Shown here piece after piece: positions 10,369 through 21,589 of a DNA stretch of 35,189 nt. How positions within the stretch are numbered: position 1 is the first letter of the stretch; each line of letters opens with the position of its first letter. The translations under genes and the position numbers were made by a program. Under the pieces are notes generated by a model. The model worked only from the letters and a program-made list of their open reading frames with translations, ran no database searches and was not told the DNA's origin. Source of the stretch: an uncultured Spartobacteria bacterium (GTDB taxonomy: Bacteria; Verrucomicrobiota; Verrucomicrobiia; Chthoniobacterales; UBA6821); contig CAIWMF010000103.1 in assembly GCA_903913785.1 (NCBI GenBank), positions 1 to 35,189 of the forward strand, written 5' to 3'.

Positions 10369-10680
10369 ATGGCCGCTGGACAACGCATTCGTATTCGACT
10401 AAAAGGATTTGATTTCCGCCTTCTTGATATTTCTGCCTTAGAAATTGTTGAGACCGCAAAACGTACTGGCTCAAAAGTTGCAGGGCCAATTCCTTTGCCA
10501 ACACATATTGAGAAATTCACCGTCAATCGTTCTCCTCATGTTGACAAAAAATCAATGGATCAGTTTGAAATTAGAACACACAAACGTTTGTTAGATATTT
10601 TGGAGCCCACAGCCAAAACAGTAGATGAGCTACGTAAACTTAATTTACCAGCAGGCGTTGATATTTCGATTAAAATTTAA
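10369..10680 (+). CDS. rpsJ: 30S ribosomal protein S10
   Basis: [13 protein letters not shown]...[39 protein letters not shown]. Confidence 0.98.
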   Translation: MAAGQRIRIRLKGFDFRLLDISALEIVETAKRTGSKVAGPIPLPTHIEKFTVNRSPHVDKKSMDQFEIRTHKRLLDILEPTAKTVDELRKLNLPAGVDISIKI

Positions 10681-10728
10681 CAACATGGCTGCTCTATCCG
10701 TGCGCTCAACTCACTTGAAATAACCTTT

Positions 10729-11400
10729 ATGCCACTTGCAATTCTTGGAAAAAAAATTGGAATGACACGTATCTATGACCCTCAAGGTCACGTACATGCT
10801 GTGACAGTCATAGCAGTTCAAGGTAATAGCGTCTTGCAAGTCAAGACCTTACAAAAAGAAGGTTACCGAGCAGTACAGCTTGGGTTTGATGCTCAAAAAA
10901 CACAGCGTGTTACGAAAGCTCAACTTGGCCATTTTAAAAAATCATGTTCCGAACCTAAGCGATTTCTTAAAGAGTTTCGCCTTGATTCTCATGAAATTAG
11001 TCCTGAACTTGGTGATTGGACGCTCTCTAATTTTATAGTTGGTCAATTCGTAGATATTATAGGAATTTCTAAAGGAAAAGGATTTCAAGGAGTTGTCAGA
11101 CGTTTTAAGTTTGCTGGTCAACCTGAAACTCATGGCTCTATGATGCATCGCCGTAATGGAGCGATTGGAAATCGTCTGACTCCTGGGCGTGTATGGAAAA
11201 ATATGGGCATGCCGGGACACATGGGTTGCGACCGTATTACCACACAAAATCTTAAAATTCTTCAGGTTCGTGCAGATGAAGGTGTTATCTTGATTAGCGG
11301 TGCGGTTCCAGGAGCAAAAGGAAGCTATGTTATGGTACGTTCTTCAAAGAAAAAAATAGCTTACAATTCAACATTAAAATCATCCTCTAGTGCTAGCTAA
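10729..11400 (+). CDS. rplC: 50S ribosomal protein L3
   Basis: LGKKIGMTRIYD...GISKGKGFQGVVRRFKF...HRRNGAIGNRLTPGRVWKNMGMPGHMG. Confidence 0.98.
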   Translation: MPLAILGKKIGMTRIYDPQGHVHAVTVIAVQGNSVLQVKTLQKEGYRAVQLGFDAQKTQRVTKAQLGHFKKSCSEPKRFLKEFRLDSHEISPELGDWTLSNFIVGQFVDIIGISKGKGFQGVVRRFKFAGQPETHGSMMHRRNGAIGNRLTPGRVWKNMGMPGHMGCDRITTQNLKILQVRADEGVILISGAVPGAKGSYVMVRSSKKKIAYNSTLKSSSSAS

Positions 11401-11424
11401 TCAACCCTAGATTTATTATTTGAT

Positions 11425-12054
11425 ATGACAGCAACACTTTTCACTCCTGATATCGCACAAAAAGCGAATTTTGATATCATTACTACTGGTAAAGGCACAC
11501 AGGCTGTACATGATGTTATTGTTGCCATGAGAGCCAATCGTCGTAGTGGCACTGCATGTGTAAAAACAAAAGCCACAGTTAACCTCTCGGGTAAAAAACC
11601 GTGGAAGCAAAAAGGCACTGGTCGTGCACGCGCCGGTTACGCAAGTTCTCCTGTATGGGTTGGAGGTGGTGTTTCGCATGGACCTCATCCGCGCTCTTAT
11701 GCCAAAAATATAACAAAAGGAGTCAAAAAACTTGCATTTAAAAAAGCGCTAAGTTCACGTATTTTAAGTCAAGATGTTTTAATAGCTAAATCTTTTATTG
11801 TTGAACTTCCTAAAACTAAAAACTTTCTAGAGCTGATAAATACGCTGTATCTCAATGAAAATGACCCCCGCATCATTCCTTCATTTCTTATCATATCAAC
11901 TGCATTTACTAAGAATACTTTTTTAAGCGCTAGAAATATTCAGACAGCACTCTTAATGAGTGCTGAAGAAGTCAATACAGAACAGCTCCTTGCTTTTGAT
12001 AAAATTATTATAACCGAAGAAGCCCTCGTCTCATTAGCACAGCGCATTGCATAA
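11425..12054 (+). CDS. rplD: 50S ribosomal protein L4
   Basis: KKPWKQKGTGRARAGYASSPVWVGGGVSHGPHPRSY. Confidence 0.96.
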   Translation: MTATLFTPDIAQKANFDIITTGKGTQAVHDVIVAMRANRRSGTACVKTKATVNLSGKKPWKQKGTGRARAGYASSPVWVGGGVSHGPHPRSYAKNITKGVKKLAFKKALSSRILSQDVLIAKSFIVELPKTKNFLELINTLYLNENDPRIIPSFLIISTAFTKNTFLSARNIQTALLMSAEEVNTEQLLAFDKIIITEEALVSLAQRIA

Positions 12055-12061
12055 ATATTGT

Positions 12062-12346
12062 ATGAAAGAAGATTATCAGCTTATACATAAAATACATATT
12101 AGTGAAAAAGCCACATTTCTTGCTCAAGAGCTCAATCAATATGTATTCCGAGTTAGCCCCGATGCTAATAAAATTGAAATTAGAAAAGCTATAGAACGTC
12201 TTTTTAAAAAAACCGTCCTATCTGTTCGTACAATGCAATACTCCGGTAAAAAGAAAAGAGAACGTCGTGCAGATTTCGGACGTAAGTCGCACTGGAAAAA
12301 AGCACTAGTGACCCTTGCTGCAGGAGAAAAAATCGAAATTGCATAA
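12062..12346 (+). CDS. rplW: 50S ribosomal protein L23
   Basis: HISEKATFLAQELNQYVFRVSPDANKIEIRKAIERLF; likely start MKEDYQ at 12062. Confidence 0.93.
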   Translation: MKEDYQLIHKIHISEKATFLAQELNQYVFRVSPDANKIEIRKAIERLFKKTVLSVRTMQYSGKKKRERRADFGRKSHWKKALVTLAAGEKIEIA

Positions 12347-12370
12347 TTTTAACAAATTAATTTACAAATT

Positions 12371-13210
12371 ATGGCTCTCAAGACATTCAGACCACTTACC
12401 CCCTCTCGTCGCTTCATGGCGCTTCCTTCGTTTGAGGAAATTACCACACACAAACCAGAAAAATCCCTGTGTGAGATTAAATTACGTACTGGAGGTCGTA
12501 ATAACCGGGGTCGTAAAACTTCTCGTCACAGAGGAGGTGGTCATAAAAAGCTATATCGAATCATTGATTTCAAACGTCTTCATCGCAATATGTTTGGTGA
12601 AATACTGACAGTAGAATACGATCCCAATCGATCTGCTAGAATATGTCTGGTTCAATATCCTAATGGTACTAAAACATATATCCTTGCACCCAATGGAATT
12701 ACAGTAGGTACAAAAATATCAGCTGGTGAAAACGTTGATCCAACCTTGGGTAATTCACTTCCCTTAAAATCTATCCCTCTCGGTTCCTTGCTTCATAATA
12801 TTGAGTTAACTCCTGGACGTGGTGGGCAAATTGTACGTAGCGCTGGCTCGCAAGCCATTTTGAACAATAGAGAGTCTGGATATGCGCTTATTAAAATGGC
12901 TTCTGGCGAACTACGTCGCATTAACGAGGAATGTTATGCAACCATAGGTCAAGTTAGTAATGTTGAGCATATGAATGTTTCCAGTGGTAAGGCTGGTCGG
13001 AATCGCTGGCTTGGTATTCGCCCTCAAACACGTGGTATGGCAATGAATCCTGTAGATCATCCTATGGGTGGTGGACAAGGAAAGAGTAAGGGCGGTGGAG
13101 GGCGTCATCATCCAATGAGCCCATGGGGCCAACTTTCTAAAGGTTTTAAAACACGTGCTAAACGCAAGGCATCTGATCAATTCATTATCCAAAGACGTAA
13201 AAAGAAATAA
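12371..13210 (+). CDS. rplB: 50S ribosomal protein L2
   Basis: [25 protein letters not shown]...[28 protein letters not shown]. Confidence 0.98.
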   Translation: MALKTFRPLTPSRRFMALPSFEEITTHKPEKSLCEIKLRTGGRNNRGRKTSRHRGGGHKKLYRIIDFKRLHRNMFGEILTVEYDPNRSARICLVQYPNGTKTYILAPNGITVGTKISAGENVDPTLGNSLPLKSIPLGSLLHNIELTPGRGGQIVRSAGSQAILNNRESGYALIKMASGELRRINEECYATIGQVSNVEHMNVSSGKAGRNRWLGIRPQTRGMAMNPVDHPMGGGQGKSKGGGGRHHPMSPWGQLSKGFKTRAKRKASDQFIIQRRKKK

Positions 13211-13216
13211 TTTATT

Positions 13217-13495
13217 ATGGCACGCTCACTTAAAAAAGGTCCATTTGTAGAATGGAAGCTTCTTGATAAAATTGATAAGCTAAACGAACAAAACTTAAAA
13301 AAACCAATTAAAACATGGTCTCGTCGTTCTACTATTGCTCCAGACTTTGTTGGTCACACATTTAATGTACACAATGGACGATCATTTATTCCTGTTTTTG
13401 TAACAGAGAATATGGTAGGGCATAAGCTAGGAGAATTTTCACCAACACGTATTTTTAAAAAACACGGGTCTCATACAGCAAAGGTTACTAAGTAA
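13217..13495 (+). CDS. rpsS: 30S ribosomal protein S19
   Basis: [19 protein letters not shown]...[22 protein letters not shown]. Confidence 0.98.
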   Translation: MARSLKKGPFVEWKLLDKIDKLNEQNLKKPIKTWSRRSTIAPDFVGHTFNVHNGRSFIPVFVTENMVGHKLGEFSPTRIFKKHGSHTAKVTK

Positions 13496-13509
13496 TTTAC
13501 ATTATTTTC

Positions 13510-13992
13510 ATGCAAGTATTATCAATCCATCGCTACGCAAAAATCTCCCCATTCAAGGCCCGTGAGGTAACGCGCGAAATTCAGGGGAGGCCGGCACTTG
13601 AAGCGCTTTTACAATTAAAGCATGTTCCCAAAAAGGCAGCTCCTTTAATATATAAAGTGTTAAAAAGTGCTATTGCTAACGCAGAGAATAATAATAATAT
13701 TCGTCCTGAAGTTCTTGTTATTAAGGAAGCTGTTATTGGAGAAGCAGTCACCATGAAACGTATTATGACGCGAGCACGCGGAAGTGCTGGCGCCATTCGC
13801 AAAAGAACAAGTCATATTCGCATAGTTCTTACCGATGAGATTCAAATAATCCGTCGTGTTGATGCACCTAAAAAAGCGAAGAGACCAAAAAATACAAAAG
13901 CTCTAACTGTTCCTAAATTATCTATCTTAGATACTAACTCTTCAGAGCATGCAAAGGAAATGTCAGAAATGTTAGTAGAGGAAGCTCTTTAA
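13510..13992 (+). CDS. rplV: 50S ribosomal protein L22 with C-terminal extension
   Basis: YAKISPFKAREVTREIQG...AENNNNIRPEVLVIKEAVIGEAVTMKRIMTRARGSAGAIRKRTSHIRIVL; 160 aa total. Confidence 0.96.
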   Translation: MQVLSIHRYAKISPFKAREVTREIQGRPALEALLQLKHVPKKAAPLIYKVLKSAIANAENNNNIRPEVLVIKEAVIGEAVTMKRIMTRARGSAGAIRKRTSHIRIVLTDEIQIIRRVDAPKKAKRPKNTKALTVPKLSILDTNSSEHAKEMSEMLVEEAL

Positions 13993-14019
13993 TTTTAATC
14001 ACTATACAAATTATTTACT

Positions 14020-14688
14020 ATGGGACAAAAAGTTAACCCGATCGGATTTAGACTTCCTATTACTCGAGACTGGGCCTCGCGCTGGTATGCAGGAGAAAAA
14101 GAGTTTGCTGAATTCTTGCATGCTGATGCTAAAATACGGACAGCGCTTAAAAAAAAGCTCAAGTCCGCAGCAGTGTCACGCATTGTTATTGAACGTGCTT
14201 GGAATAGCGTCCGAGTGACTATTGTAACAGCTCGTCCTGGTTTAGTTATCGGACGCAAAGGTTCAGAAATTGAAACAATGACGCAAGAAATATCTTTACT
14301 TGCTGGCGGCAAACAAGCTAAGGTTGATATTATTGAAGTTAAGCAACCAGAAACAGATGCTACTCTTATTGCCGAAAGTATTGCTTCTCAACTAGAACGG
14401 CGTATTGGATTTCGACGTGCTATGAAAAAAGCAATGCAGCTTGCTATGGATCTTGGGGCGGAAGGTATTAAGATACGAGCATCAGGCCGCTTGGGTGGGA
14501 GTGAAATTGCACGTACCGAAATAGTACGATCAGGGACTATTCCGCTTCATACGCTTCGAAAAAATATTGATTATGGTTTTGCAGAAGCTGATACAGTTGC
14601 TGGTAAGATTGGTATTAAGTGTTGGGTTTGTAAAAAAGATGAAAAATCAAATCTTGACGTACGTCCAACCCTTGCTCCAGCCACATAA
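14020..14688 (+). CDS. rpsC: 30S ribosomal protein S3
   Basis: [25 protein letters not shown]...[14 protein letters not shown]. Confidence 0.98.
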   Translation: MGQKVNPIGFRLPITRDWASRWYAGEKEFAEFLHADAKIRTALKKKLKSAAVSRIVIERAWNSVRVTIVTARPGLVIGRKGSEIETMTQEISLLAGGKQAKVDIIEVKQPETDATLIAESIASQLERRIGFRRAMKKAMQLAMDLGAEGIKIRASGRLGGSEIARTEIVRSGTIPLHTLRKNIDYGFAEADTVAGKIGIKCWVCKKDEKSNLDVRPTLAPAT

Positions 14689-14779
14689 GTGATCAGATAT
14701 TAAAAATTATAGAACATATCAAAAAAATTTTCTTTTCTAGTACTTATTATTAATACCCAACACGGAATTATTTTTAACC

Positions 14780-15202
14780 ATGCCTTTATTACCTAAAAGA
14801 GTTAAATATCGAAAAACGCAGCGCGGAAGCCGTACAGGCGTTGCATCTCGCAACATAAGCATCGACTTTGGTGAATTTGGATTACAGACACTTGAACGTG
14901 CCTGGATTACCAATACTCAAATTGAAGCCGCTCGTGTGGCGTTGACTCGTAATATGAAACGTAAAGGCAAGTTGTGGATTCGTATTTTTCCTGACAAGTC
15001 TGTTACAGCCAGGCCTCCAGAAACTCGAATGGGTAAAGGTAAGGGACAGCCCGAATATTGGGTTGCAACAGTGCGACCAGGCAATATTTTATTTGAATTA
15101 GACGGTATTCCTGAATCTCTTGCACGTGAATCCTTAAGATTGGCTGCTAATAAACTTCCAATTCGTACCAAATTTGTAACACGGCACCATGCAGTTGCCT
15201 AA
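14780..15202 (+). CDS. rplP: 50S ribosomal protein L16
   Basis: [24 protein letters not shown]...[36 protein letters not shown]. Confidence 0.98.
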   Translation: MPLLPKRVKYRKTQRGSRTGVASRNISIDFGEFGLQTLERAWITNTQIEAARVALTRNMKRKGKLWIRIFPDKSVTARPPETRMGKGKGQPEYWVATVRPGNILFELDGIPESLARESLRLAANKLPIRTKFVTRHHAVA

Positions 15203-15213
15203 TTTTCTAACTT

Positions 15214-15405
15214 ATGACTAATGCTGAAATTCAACAATTTGCGCCCAAGGAAATATCTCAACACATTCAACAATGTCGTCAGGACATATTCCACTATAGA
15301 CTGCAGCAACAAGCTGGTGAACTACAAAAGCCACACCTTCTTCGCATTGCTCGTCGTAATATTGCACGTCTCCAAACTTTTCTTCAGAAGAAAAAAAGTG
15401 TTTAA
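15214..15405 (+). CDS. rpmC: 50S ribosomal protein L29
   Basis: Small ORF between L16 and S17; LFHYRLQQQ-like ([33 protein letters not shown]). Confidence 0.88.
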   Translation: MTNAEIQQFAPKEISQHIQQCRQDIFHYRLQQQAGELQKPHLLRIARRNIARLQTFLQKKKSV

Positions 15406-15461
15406 TACGACAAAATCAATATTTTATATTTTATTCTTTGCCTATTTTTAAAAGCTTACTG

Positions 15462-15734
15462 ATGAACGATCAAAACACTAACAATTGTACTCGCGGATTA
15501 CGTAAAACACGCTCTGGTGAAGTCATTTCAAACAAAATGGATAAAACCATAGTTGTGAAGACGATCACTCGCGTGCCGCACCCTCGCTTCGGTAAAATTA
15601 TTAAACAAGTTAAAAAGTTTCATGTTCATGATGAAAACAACGAAGCTCAAGTAGGAGATCGTGTTGCTATCATGGAAACCAGACCTATGAGTCGTCTGAA
15701 ACATTGGCGCTTAGTTGAAATCATGACACATTAA
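15462..15734 (+). CDS. rpsQ: 30S ribosomal protein S17
   Basis: [69 protein letters not shown]. Confidence 0.95.
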   Translation: MNDQNTNNCTRGLRKTRSGEVISNKMDKTIVVKTITRVPHPRFGKIIKQVKKFHVHDENNEAQVGDRVAIMETRPMSRLKHWRLVEIMTH

Positions 15735-15755
15735 TTCGTACTATTACTTACTATC

Positions 15756-16121
15756 ATGATATACTTACGTACCCGACTCGATGTTGCTGATAACACTGGA
15801 GCTAGAATGGCAACTATGATTGGTGTCATTGGAAAAAAGACCTTGTGTGCACGCGTCGGAGATATTATTACTGCAAATGTCAAAGAAGCCTCTACAGGTG
15901 GAACTGTTAAAAAAGGGGACGTTGTACGCGCCGTTATTGTGCGAACACGCCAAGTCATCACTCGATCAAATGGTTTCTGTGTTAGATTTGATAGAAATGC
16001 TATAGTTATCATTGATAAAGATAAAAATCCTCGCGGAACACGTATTTTTGGTCCGGTTGCTCGTGAATTACGTGAGAAAAATTTTATGAAAATTGTCTCA
16101 CTTGCCCCTGAAGTAATATGA
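15756..16121 (+). CDS. rplN: 50S ribosomal protein L14
   Basis: [25 protein letters not shown]...[29 protein letters not shown]. Confidence 0.97.
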   Translation: MIYLRTRLDVADNTGARMATMIGVIGKKTLCARVGDIITANVKEASTGGTVKKGDVVRAVIVRTRQVITRSNGFCVRFDRNAIVIIDKDKNPRGTRIFGPVARELREKNFMKIVSLAPEVI

Positions 16122-16477
16122 TATTAATCAACAAAAATAAAATGCACGTTCATACAGGAGAAATCGTTAAAGTCATATCGGGCAACCATCGTGGATCTCA
16201 AGGTAAAGTTATTCGCGTTATTGCTGAAAAAAATCAAGTGCTTATCGAAGGTGTTCGTATGATTACTAAACATCTCCGCCCTTCTAATACCAGAAATCAA
16301 GGAGAAATTGTCAAGTGCGAAGGCCCAATTCACATTTCAAACGTGAGATTGCTAGAAAAAGTGCATGTTGAAGAAAAAACTAGATCTAAAGGCTCCCGCA
16401 AGCTTACAATGCCTAAGAAGAATCCAACTAAAAAAAACAAATCAGCGGATAAAGAGCTTATAAAAAGCTCCCAATAA
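16118..16477 (+). CDS. rplX: 50S ribosomal protein L24
   Basis: [46 protein letters not shown]; overlaps the rplN stop. Confidence 0.95.
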   Translation: MILINKNKMHVHTGEIVKVISGNHRGSQGKVIRVIAEKNQVLIEGVRMITKHLRPSNTRNQGEIVKCEGPIHISNVRLLEKVHVEEKTRSKGSRKLTMPKKNPTKKNKSADKELIKSSQ

Positions 16478-16503
16478 AAGTAAATTATAAGGAACAAGCT
16501 CCC

Positions 16504-17136
16504 ATGCAAAAAGCTCCAGAATTTTTCTCAGATTATCAAGAACGAGTCATTCCTGCACTTCAGAAAAGTCGGGGGTATAAGAATAAGCATCAAGTACCAA
16601 AGCTTATCAAGGTCGTTATTAATACATCGGTAGCATCATCGCCTGATGTAAAACAAGCATTAGAAATTGCTAAAGAAGAATTAGCATTAATTACAGGGCA
16701 GAAACCAATCGAAACAATTGCAAAAAAAAGTATTTCTAACTTTAAACTGCGAGCAGGACAAGCAATTGGTGCTAAAGTTACTCTTCGAGGTCGTATCATG
16801 TATGAATTTTTAGAACGTTTTTTAAAAATGGCGTTGCCACGGATACGTGATTTTCGTGGTGTTTCTACAAAATCGTTTGATGGTCAAGGAAATTATACTA
16901 TAGGAATTGCCGATCAATCAATTTTTCCTGAAATTGAATTAGATAAAATTAAACGAAATATTGGATTTGACGTTACCATTGTCACTTCAGCCAAAAATAG
17001 TGAAGAAACACGAGAGTTTTTAACAGAATTAGGCATGCCTTTTGCAGGCCGAAATAACCCTAAAAAATCCATTGCAGTAGAAAAAATTTCTATATCTCAT
17101 ACAGATGCTGCAATTACTACCCCTTCTCAATCATGA
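16504..17136 (+). CDS. rplE: 50S ribosomal protein L5
   Basis: TGQKPIETIAKKSISNFKLRAGQAIGAKVTLRG...LPRIRDFRGVSTKSFDGQGNYTIGIADQSIFPEI. Confidence 0.97.
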   Translation: MQKAPEFFSDYQERVIPALQKSRGYKNKHQVPKLIKVVINTSVASSPDVKQALEIAKEELALITGQKPIETIAKKSISNFKLRAGQAIGAKVTLRGRIMYEFLERFLKMALPRIRDFRGVSTKSFDGQGNYTIGIADQSIFPEIELDKIKRNIGFDVTIVTSAKNSEETREFLTELGMPFAGRNNPKKSIAVEKISISHTDAAITTPSQS

Positions 17137-17531
17137 GTTCATTAACTGATCCTATTGCTGATTTATTAACACGCGTACGTAATGCAACACGCGTTCACAA
17201 GAAAGAGTTTTTTGTGCCATATTCTAACATTAAAAAAGATATAGTTGTCATTCTGAAAAATGAAGGTTATATCGATCAATATGAGATAGATACAGCTATT
17301 GCTCATCCTCGCCTAAAGATTATCCCACGCTATGTTGGGAAAAAACCTGCAGTCACAGGACTCCGTCGCATTAGTCGACCAGGACTTCGGCGTTATGTTA
17401 GTAGTGAGGAAATCCCACGAATTCTCGGAGATATGGGTATTTCTATTATTTCAACATCTCGCGGAGTTATTACCGGTCATGAAGCGCGCCGTCAAAAACT
17501 TGGTGGTGAACTTTTAGCCACAGTATGGTAA
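17133..17531 (+). CDS. rpsH: 30S ribosomal protein S8
   Basis: DPIADLLTRVRNATRVHKKEFFVPYS...STSRGVITGHEARRQKLGGELLATVW. Confidence 0.97.
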   Translation: MSSLTDPIADLLTRVRNATRVHKKEFFVPYSNIKKDIVVILKNEGYIDQYEIDTAIAHPRLKIIPRYVGKKPAVTGLRRISRPGLRRYVSSEEIPRILGDMGISIISTSRGVITGHEARRQKLGGELLATVW

Positions 17532-17559
17532 TATTTCTTATTTCTAACTCCCTTATTCC

Positions 17560-18099
17560 ATGTCACGTATAGGAAAAACCCCAATTAAGCTTCCCGAGGC
17601 TGTCTCTGTCAGTCTTGATCATGATGGTAATGTTCATGTAGAAGGACCAAAAGGTAAACTCTCCTGGTTATTACCAAATGTTATATCACTTCGTATAGAA
17701 GATGGTCATGTCCTTCTTGAATGCAGTAATGATTTACGTTTCACTCGTTCCCTTCATGGTTTATCACGTGCTTTAGTCAATAATATGATTCAAGGTGTCT
17801 ATTCAGGATTTAGACGTGATCTTGAAATTCAAGGAGTTGGCTTTCGTGCAGCAGTTAAGGGAGAATATCTTGATCTTTCTATTGGCTATTCGCATCCAGT
17901 GCTTTTTAAAATACCACAAGAGGTAAAACTTACTGTTACTGAAAATACTAAAATTAGCATCGAGGGAATTGACAAACATCTTGTAGGTCAAGTAGCAGCT
18001 GACATTAGAGCTTACTATCCTCCTGAGCCCTATAAAGGCAAAGGAATTCGTTACGCTGGCGAGAAAATTCGTCGTAAGGAAGGAAAAACTGTACAATAA
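17560..18099 (+). CDS. rplF: 50S ribosomal protein L6
   Basis: MSRIGKTPIKLPEAVSV...PPEPYKGKGIRYAGEKIRRKEGKTVQ. Confidence 0.97.
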   Translation: MSRIGKTPIKLPEAVSVSLDHDGNVHVEGPKGKLSWLLPNVISLRIEDGHVLLECSNDLRFTRSLHGLSRALVNNMIQGVYSGFRRDLEIQGVGFRAAVKGEYLDLSIGYSHPVLFKIPQEVKLTVTENTKISIEGIDKHLVGQVAADIRAYYPPEPYKGKGIRYAGEKIRRKEGKTVQ

Positions 18100-18191
18100 T
18101 CCTATATATATATAAATTCTCGCTCTTATTGTTCATTTAAATTCTAAATATCAATTTCAATAATTTCTGATCACTAAATCTTTTACCTAAC

Positions 18192-18548
18192 ATGCCTAGT
18201 CTTTCATCACGTCAAATCCGTCATCGTCGCATTCGTAAAAAGGTTTCAGGAACCATAGAACGTCCACGGCTATCTGTTTATTTTTCTGGACAACATATTA
18301 CTGCACAAGTTATTAATGATACTTCTGGAGTTACTCTTGCATCCGTACATACAACCGAAAAACAATTTAAAGATGATGTGTCAATACGACCTAATATAAC
18401 AACAGCAATGAAAGTGGGTCAACTTATTGCAGCTCGCGGTCTGTCAAAAAATATCAAGAAAGTTGTATTTGATCGTGGTGGATTTAGCTATCATGGTAAA
18501 ATAAAGGCACTTGCTGAGGCAGCTCGTACTGCTGGATTAGAATTTTAA
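18192..18548 (+). CDS. rplR: 50S ribosomal protein L18
   Basis: [35 protein letters not shown]...[25 protein letters not shown]. Confidence 0.96.
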   Translation: MPSLSSRQIRHRRIRKKVSGTIERPRLSVYFSGQHITAQVINDTSGVTLASVHTTEKQFKDDVSIRPNITTAMKVGQLIAARGLSKNIKKVVFDRGGFSYHGKIKALAEAARTAGLEF

Positions 18549-18565
18549 TTTTTTTAGATAATATT

Positions 18566-19156
18566 ATGGCTGAAAAATCGAATAGAAGAACTACTTCACG
18601 TCGTGAATCTGCAGTGGATGCACTGCCAAAAGATACTGTTGAAAAGGTAGTTTTCATCAATCGTTGTGCTAAAGTTGTTAAAGGTGGGCGCAGATTTAGC
18701 TTTAGTGCTCTGATCGTTTGCGGTAATATGAAAGGCAAAGTTGGTATAGGCTTTGGCAAAGCGAATGAAGTAAGTGAGGCTATTCGTAAAGGTTCTCAAG
18801 CTGCCAATAAAGGCATGGTTTCTGTTTCTATTGGAGAGAAAACTATCCCCCATGAAGTCATCGGCACTCATGGTGGAGGACGTGTTTTATTGCGACCTGC
18901 TTCACCAGGTACAGGCATTATTGCCGGTGGTGGTGTGCGAGCTGTGATCGAAGCATCTGGAATTCGTGATATTCTTGCTAAATCACTTGGATCTAATAAT
19001 CATGCAAATGTCGTTAAGGCTACTTTAGATGCACTGAGTCAGCTTCGTCCGCGTGAGGAAATATATCACTTACGTGGTAAAAAAATCCCTAATTCTCTTA
19101 CATCAAACAATATTAAATCTTCCTCTCCGGTGTTTTCAGAGAAAATCCTCGGATAA
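18566..19156 (+). CDS. rpsE: 30S ribosomal protein S5
   Basis: [49 protein letters not shown]...[23 protein letters not shown]. Confidence 0.97.
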   Translation: MAEKSNRRTTSRRESAVDALPKDTVEKVVFINRCAKVVKGGRRFSFSALIVCGNMKGKVGIGFGKANEVSEAIRKGSQAANKGMVSVSIGEKTIPHEVIGTHGGGRVLLRPASPGTGIIAGGGVRAVIEASGIRDILAKSLGSNNHANVVKATLDALSQLRPREEIYHLRGKKIPNSLTSNNIKSSSPVFSEKILG

Positions 19157-19235
19157 TTTTTTCTTCTAGAACTTTTTTAAGAAAAATTCCTATCGCTCTG
19201 TTTATATTCCTAAACTTCAAAATTAAAAATTATTT

Positions 19236-19766
19236 ATGAGACTTCACGAACTCTCTCCACGTCCAGGTGCAAAACATCGTCGCAAACGCTTAGGCTGCGG
19301 CGAAAGTTCTGGTCACGGAAAAACATCTGGTCGCGGACATAAGGGACAAAAAGCGCGTTCTGGTGGTAGCATTCGTCATGGATTTGAAGGTGGTCAGATG
19401 CCTCTGATTCGCCGTCTTCCTAAAAGAGGATTTAATAATACTAACTTTAAAACAGTAATGGCTGTCATTAATCTTGATACGTTGGAAGCTCGATGTGAAG
19501 AAGGGGGTGTGATTAATGAACAAGTACTTCGAACCATGGGTATCATCAATGGTCGAAATGATGGAATAAAATTATTAGCACGTGGAGAAATCAGTAAAGC
19601 ACTGATACTTGAAGTAGACTCTGTTAGTATTGTTGCTAGAGAAAAATTTGAAAAGGCGGGAGGTACACTTTTGCTTCGGCCAGCTAAATTAGAGCAGACA
19701 AGGCGCCTTAAAAAAGGAGAAGTCCGTATTAAACGTGATCGTGTGCCTCGGAGTAAAAAAGTATAA
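19236..19766 (+). CDS. rplO: 50S ribosomal protein L15
   Basis: MRLHELSPRPGAKHRRKRLGCGESSGHGKTSGRGHKGQKARSGG. Confidence 0.97.
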   Translation: MRLHELSPRPGAKHRRKRLGCGESSGHGKTSGRGHKGQKARSGGSIRHGFEGGQMPLIRRLPKRGFNNTNFKTVMAVINLDTLEARCEEGGVINEQVLRTMGIINGRNDGIKLLARGEISKALILEVDSVSIVAREKFEKAGGTLLLRPAKLEQTRRLKKGEVRIKRDRVPRSKKV

Positions 19767-19955
19767 AACAATATATAATATTGGTTCCTATACATGACCA
19801 AACTGATATGTTTTGATGCAAAACGATAACTATTCGTAGGCCTCAAAATTTATTATCAAAAATCTAGTGAACTTTATTACTCTTAACCTGGCTTTTATTA
19901 TTTTAAACATAGCACTCAATAATTTCTCGCTATACTGCGAAACTAAGTTTGTCCT

Positions 19956-21458
19956 ATGATTTCAGCCTTTGCAAGTACCTTTAAAATTCCGGAGCTTCGT
20001 TCTCGAGCGCTTTTTACTATCGGGATGGTTATTATCATGCGCTTAGGTGCTGCAATTACAACACCAGGAGTTAATGCCCAAGTATTGCGACAGTGGTTTT
20101 TAAATGTTGCTGATGCTAAAGTTGGGGGAGGTGTTGCAGCGATGTTTAATTTGTTTAGTGGAGGTGCATTAAGTAATTGTGCTATTTTTTCTTTAGGAAT
20201 CATGCCCTACATTAGTGCCTCGATAATGTTACAACTTTTAGGAGCAGTGATACCTAAATTAGGTAAATTAGCTCGTGAGGATGGTGGACGTCAAAAAATC
20301 TCTCAATACACGCGATATGCAACTATCATTCTTTGTATCTTTCAGGGATGGTTGCTTGCACTTTCATTTGAGACTCCCCAGTCTAATCCATTTTTGCCAG
20401 GAATCTCGGAGACAATTATGCGCCTTGGCATTCCTCTTGTTGCAAGTCCAGGATTAGGCTTCCGTTTAATGACAGTCATGACAATGACAGCAGGAACTCT
20501 TTTTCTTATGTGGCTTGGCGATCAGATTACAGAGCGAGGTATAGGCAATGGTGTTTCCTTGATTATTTCTGTTGGCATTTTAGCTCAACTTCCCGCTGGA
20601 CTTGTACAGGCATGGCGTACATTTGTCCCCGTCAGTGGAGAAAGTGCTGCTGTTAATCCTATTGTTTTAGTCATTCTTTGTGCTTTCCTTTTTATTGTCA
20701 TTGCATCTGTTATTGCAGTGACTCAAGCACAACGTAAAATTAGTATTCAATATGCTAAGCGTGTCGTCGGTAGAAAAGTCTACGGTGGTCAAACTCAATA
20801 TATGCCACTAAAAGTGAATTATGCCGGTGTAATGCCGATTATTTTTGCTCAAGCCATTTTACTTTTCCCCTCTACGATTCTCAATATGGCATTCTCAGGT
20901 CAGGCATGGGCTCAAGAACTAGCTGCCGCCTTAACTATTGGTTGGGCACATTATGTGCTTTATGCATTACTTATCTTCTCATTTAGTTATTTCTGGGTTG
21001 CAACACAATTTCAGCCTGGACAAATTGCCGATGATCTTAAAAAAAATGGAGGTTTCATCCCTGGTATTCGTCCGGGTAAGCCTACGGCAAATTTTCTGGA
21101 CTATACGATGGGTCGATTAACATTTGCTGGTGCAATTTTTTTAGTATTTATTGCAATTTTACCTCAAGTCTTAAGTCGTGGTCTACAAGTGCCGTATATG
21201 ACTGCTCAGTTTTTTGGTGGTACCGGGCTTTTAATTATCGTTGGAGTTACCCTCGATACGATGCGACAGGTAGAGACTTTCTTATTGCAACGTCACTATG
21301 ATGGATTTTTAAATAAAGGAAAAACTACTGGACGTACGTCGTACCGTCAACCCATCGGTAATAGTGCCCTAGTTAGTGATACTTTTTTGGTTTGGTTCTA
21401 TGCAGTTTTAGGAGGACTGGCTATTGCCGGTCTAGCAATTTTCCTTATACGGAGTTAA
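19956..21458 (+). CDS. secY: Protein translocase subunit SecY
   Basis: LFSGGALSNCAIFSLGIMPYISASIMLQLL...QFQPGQIADDLKKNGGFIPGIRPGKPT. Confidence 0.97.
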   Translation: MISAFASTFKIPELRSRALFTIGMVIIMRLGAAITTPGVNAQVLRQWFLNVADAKVGGGVAAMFNLFSGGALSNCAIFSLGIMPYISASIMLQLLGAVIPKLGKLAREDGGRQKISQYTRYATIILCIFQGWLLALSFETPQSNPFLPGISETIMRLGIPLVASPGLGFRLMTVMTMTAGTLFLMWLGDQITERGIGNGVSLIISVGILAQLPAGLVQAWRTFVPVSGESAAVNPIVLVILCAFLFIVIASVIAVTQAQRKISIQYAKRVVGRKVYGGQTQYMPLKVNYAGVMPIIFAQAILLFPSTILNMAFSGQAWAQELAAALTIGWAHYVLYALLIFSFSYFWVATQFQPGQIADDLKKNGGFIPGIRPGKPTANFLDYTMGRLTFAGAIFLVFIAILPQVLSRGLQVPYMTAQFFGGTGLLIIVGVTLDTMRQVETFLLQRHYDGFLNKGKTTGRTSYRQPIGNSALVSDTFLVWFYAVLGGLAIAGLAIFLIRS

Positions 21459-21589
21459 ATAATTGCTATTTCGCACAGTTTCTTTGTTTCTAGCTGTTTA
21501 TCTAATCGTCTTAAATTAAGCATTAGCAAATCGTTCTCAAAACATGCTACTTTGCGGGTGCGCCTACCTTGTATTCAGTTATAAGAGTC

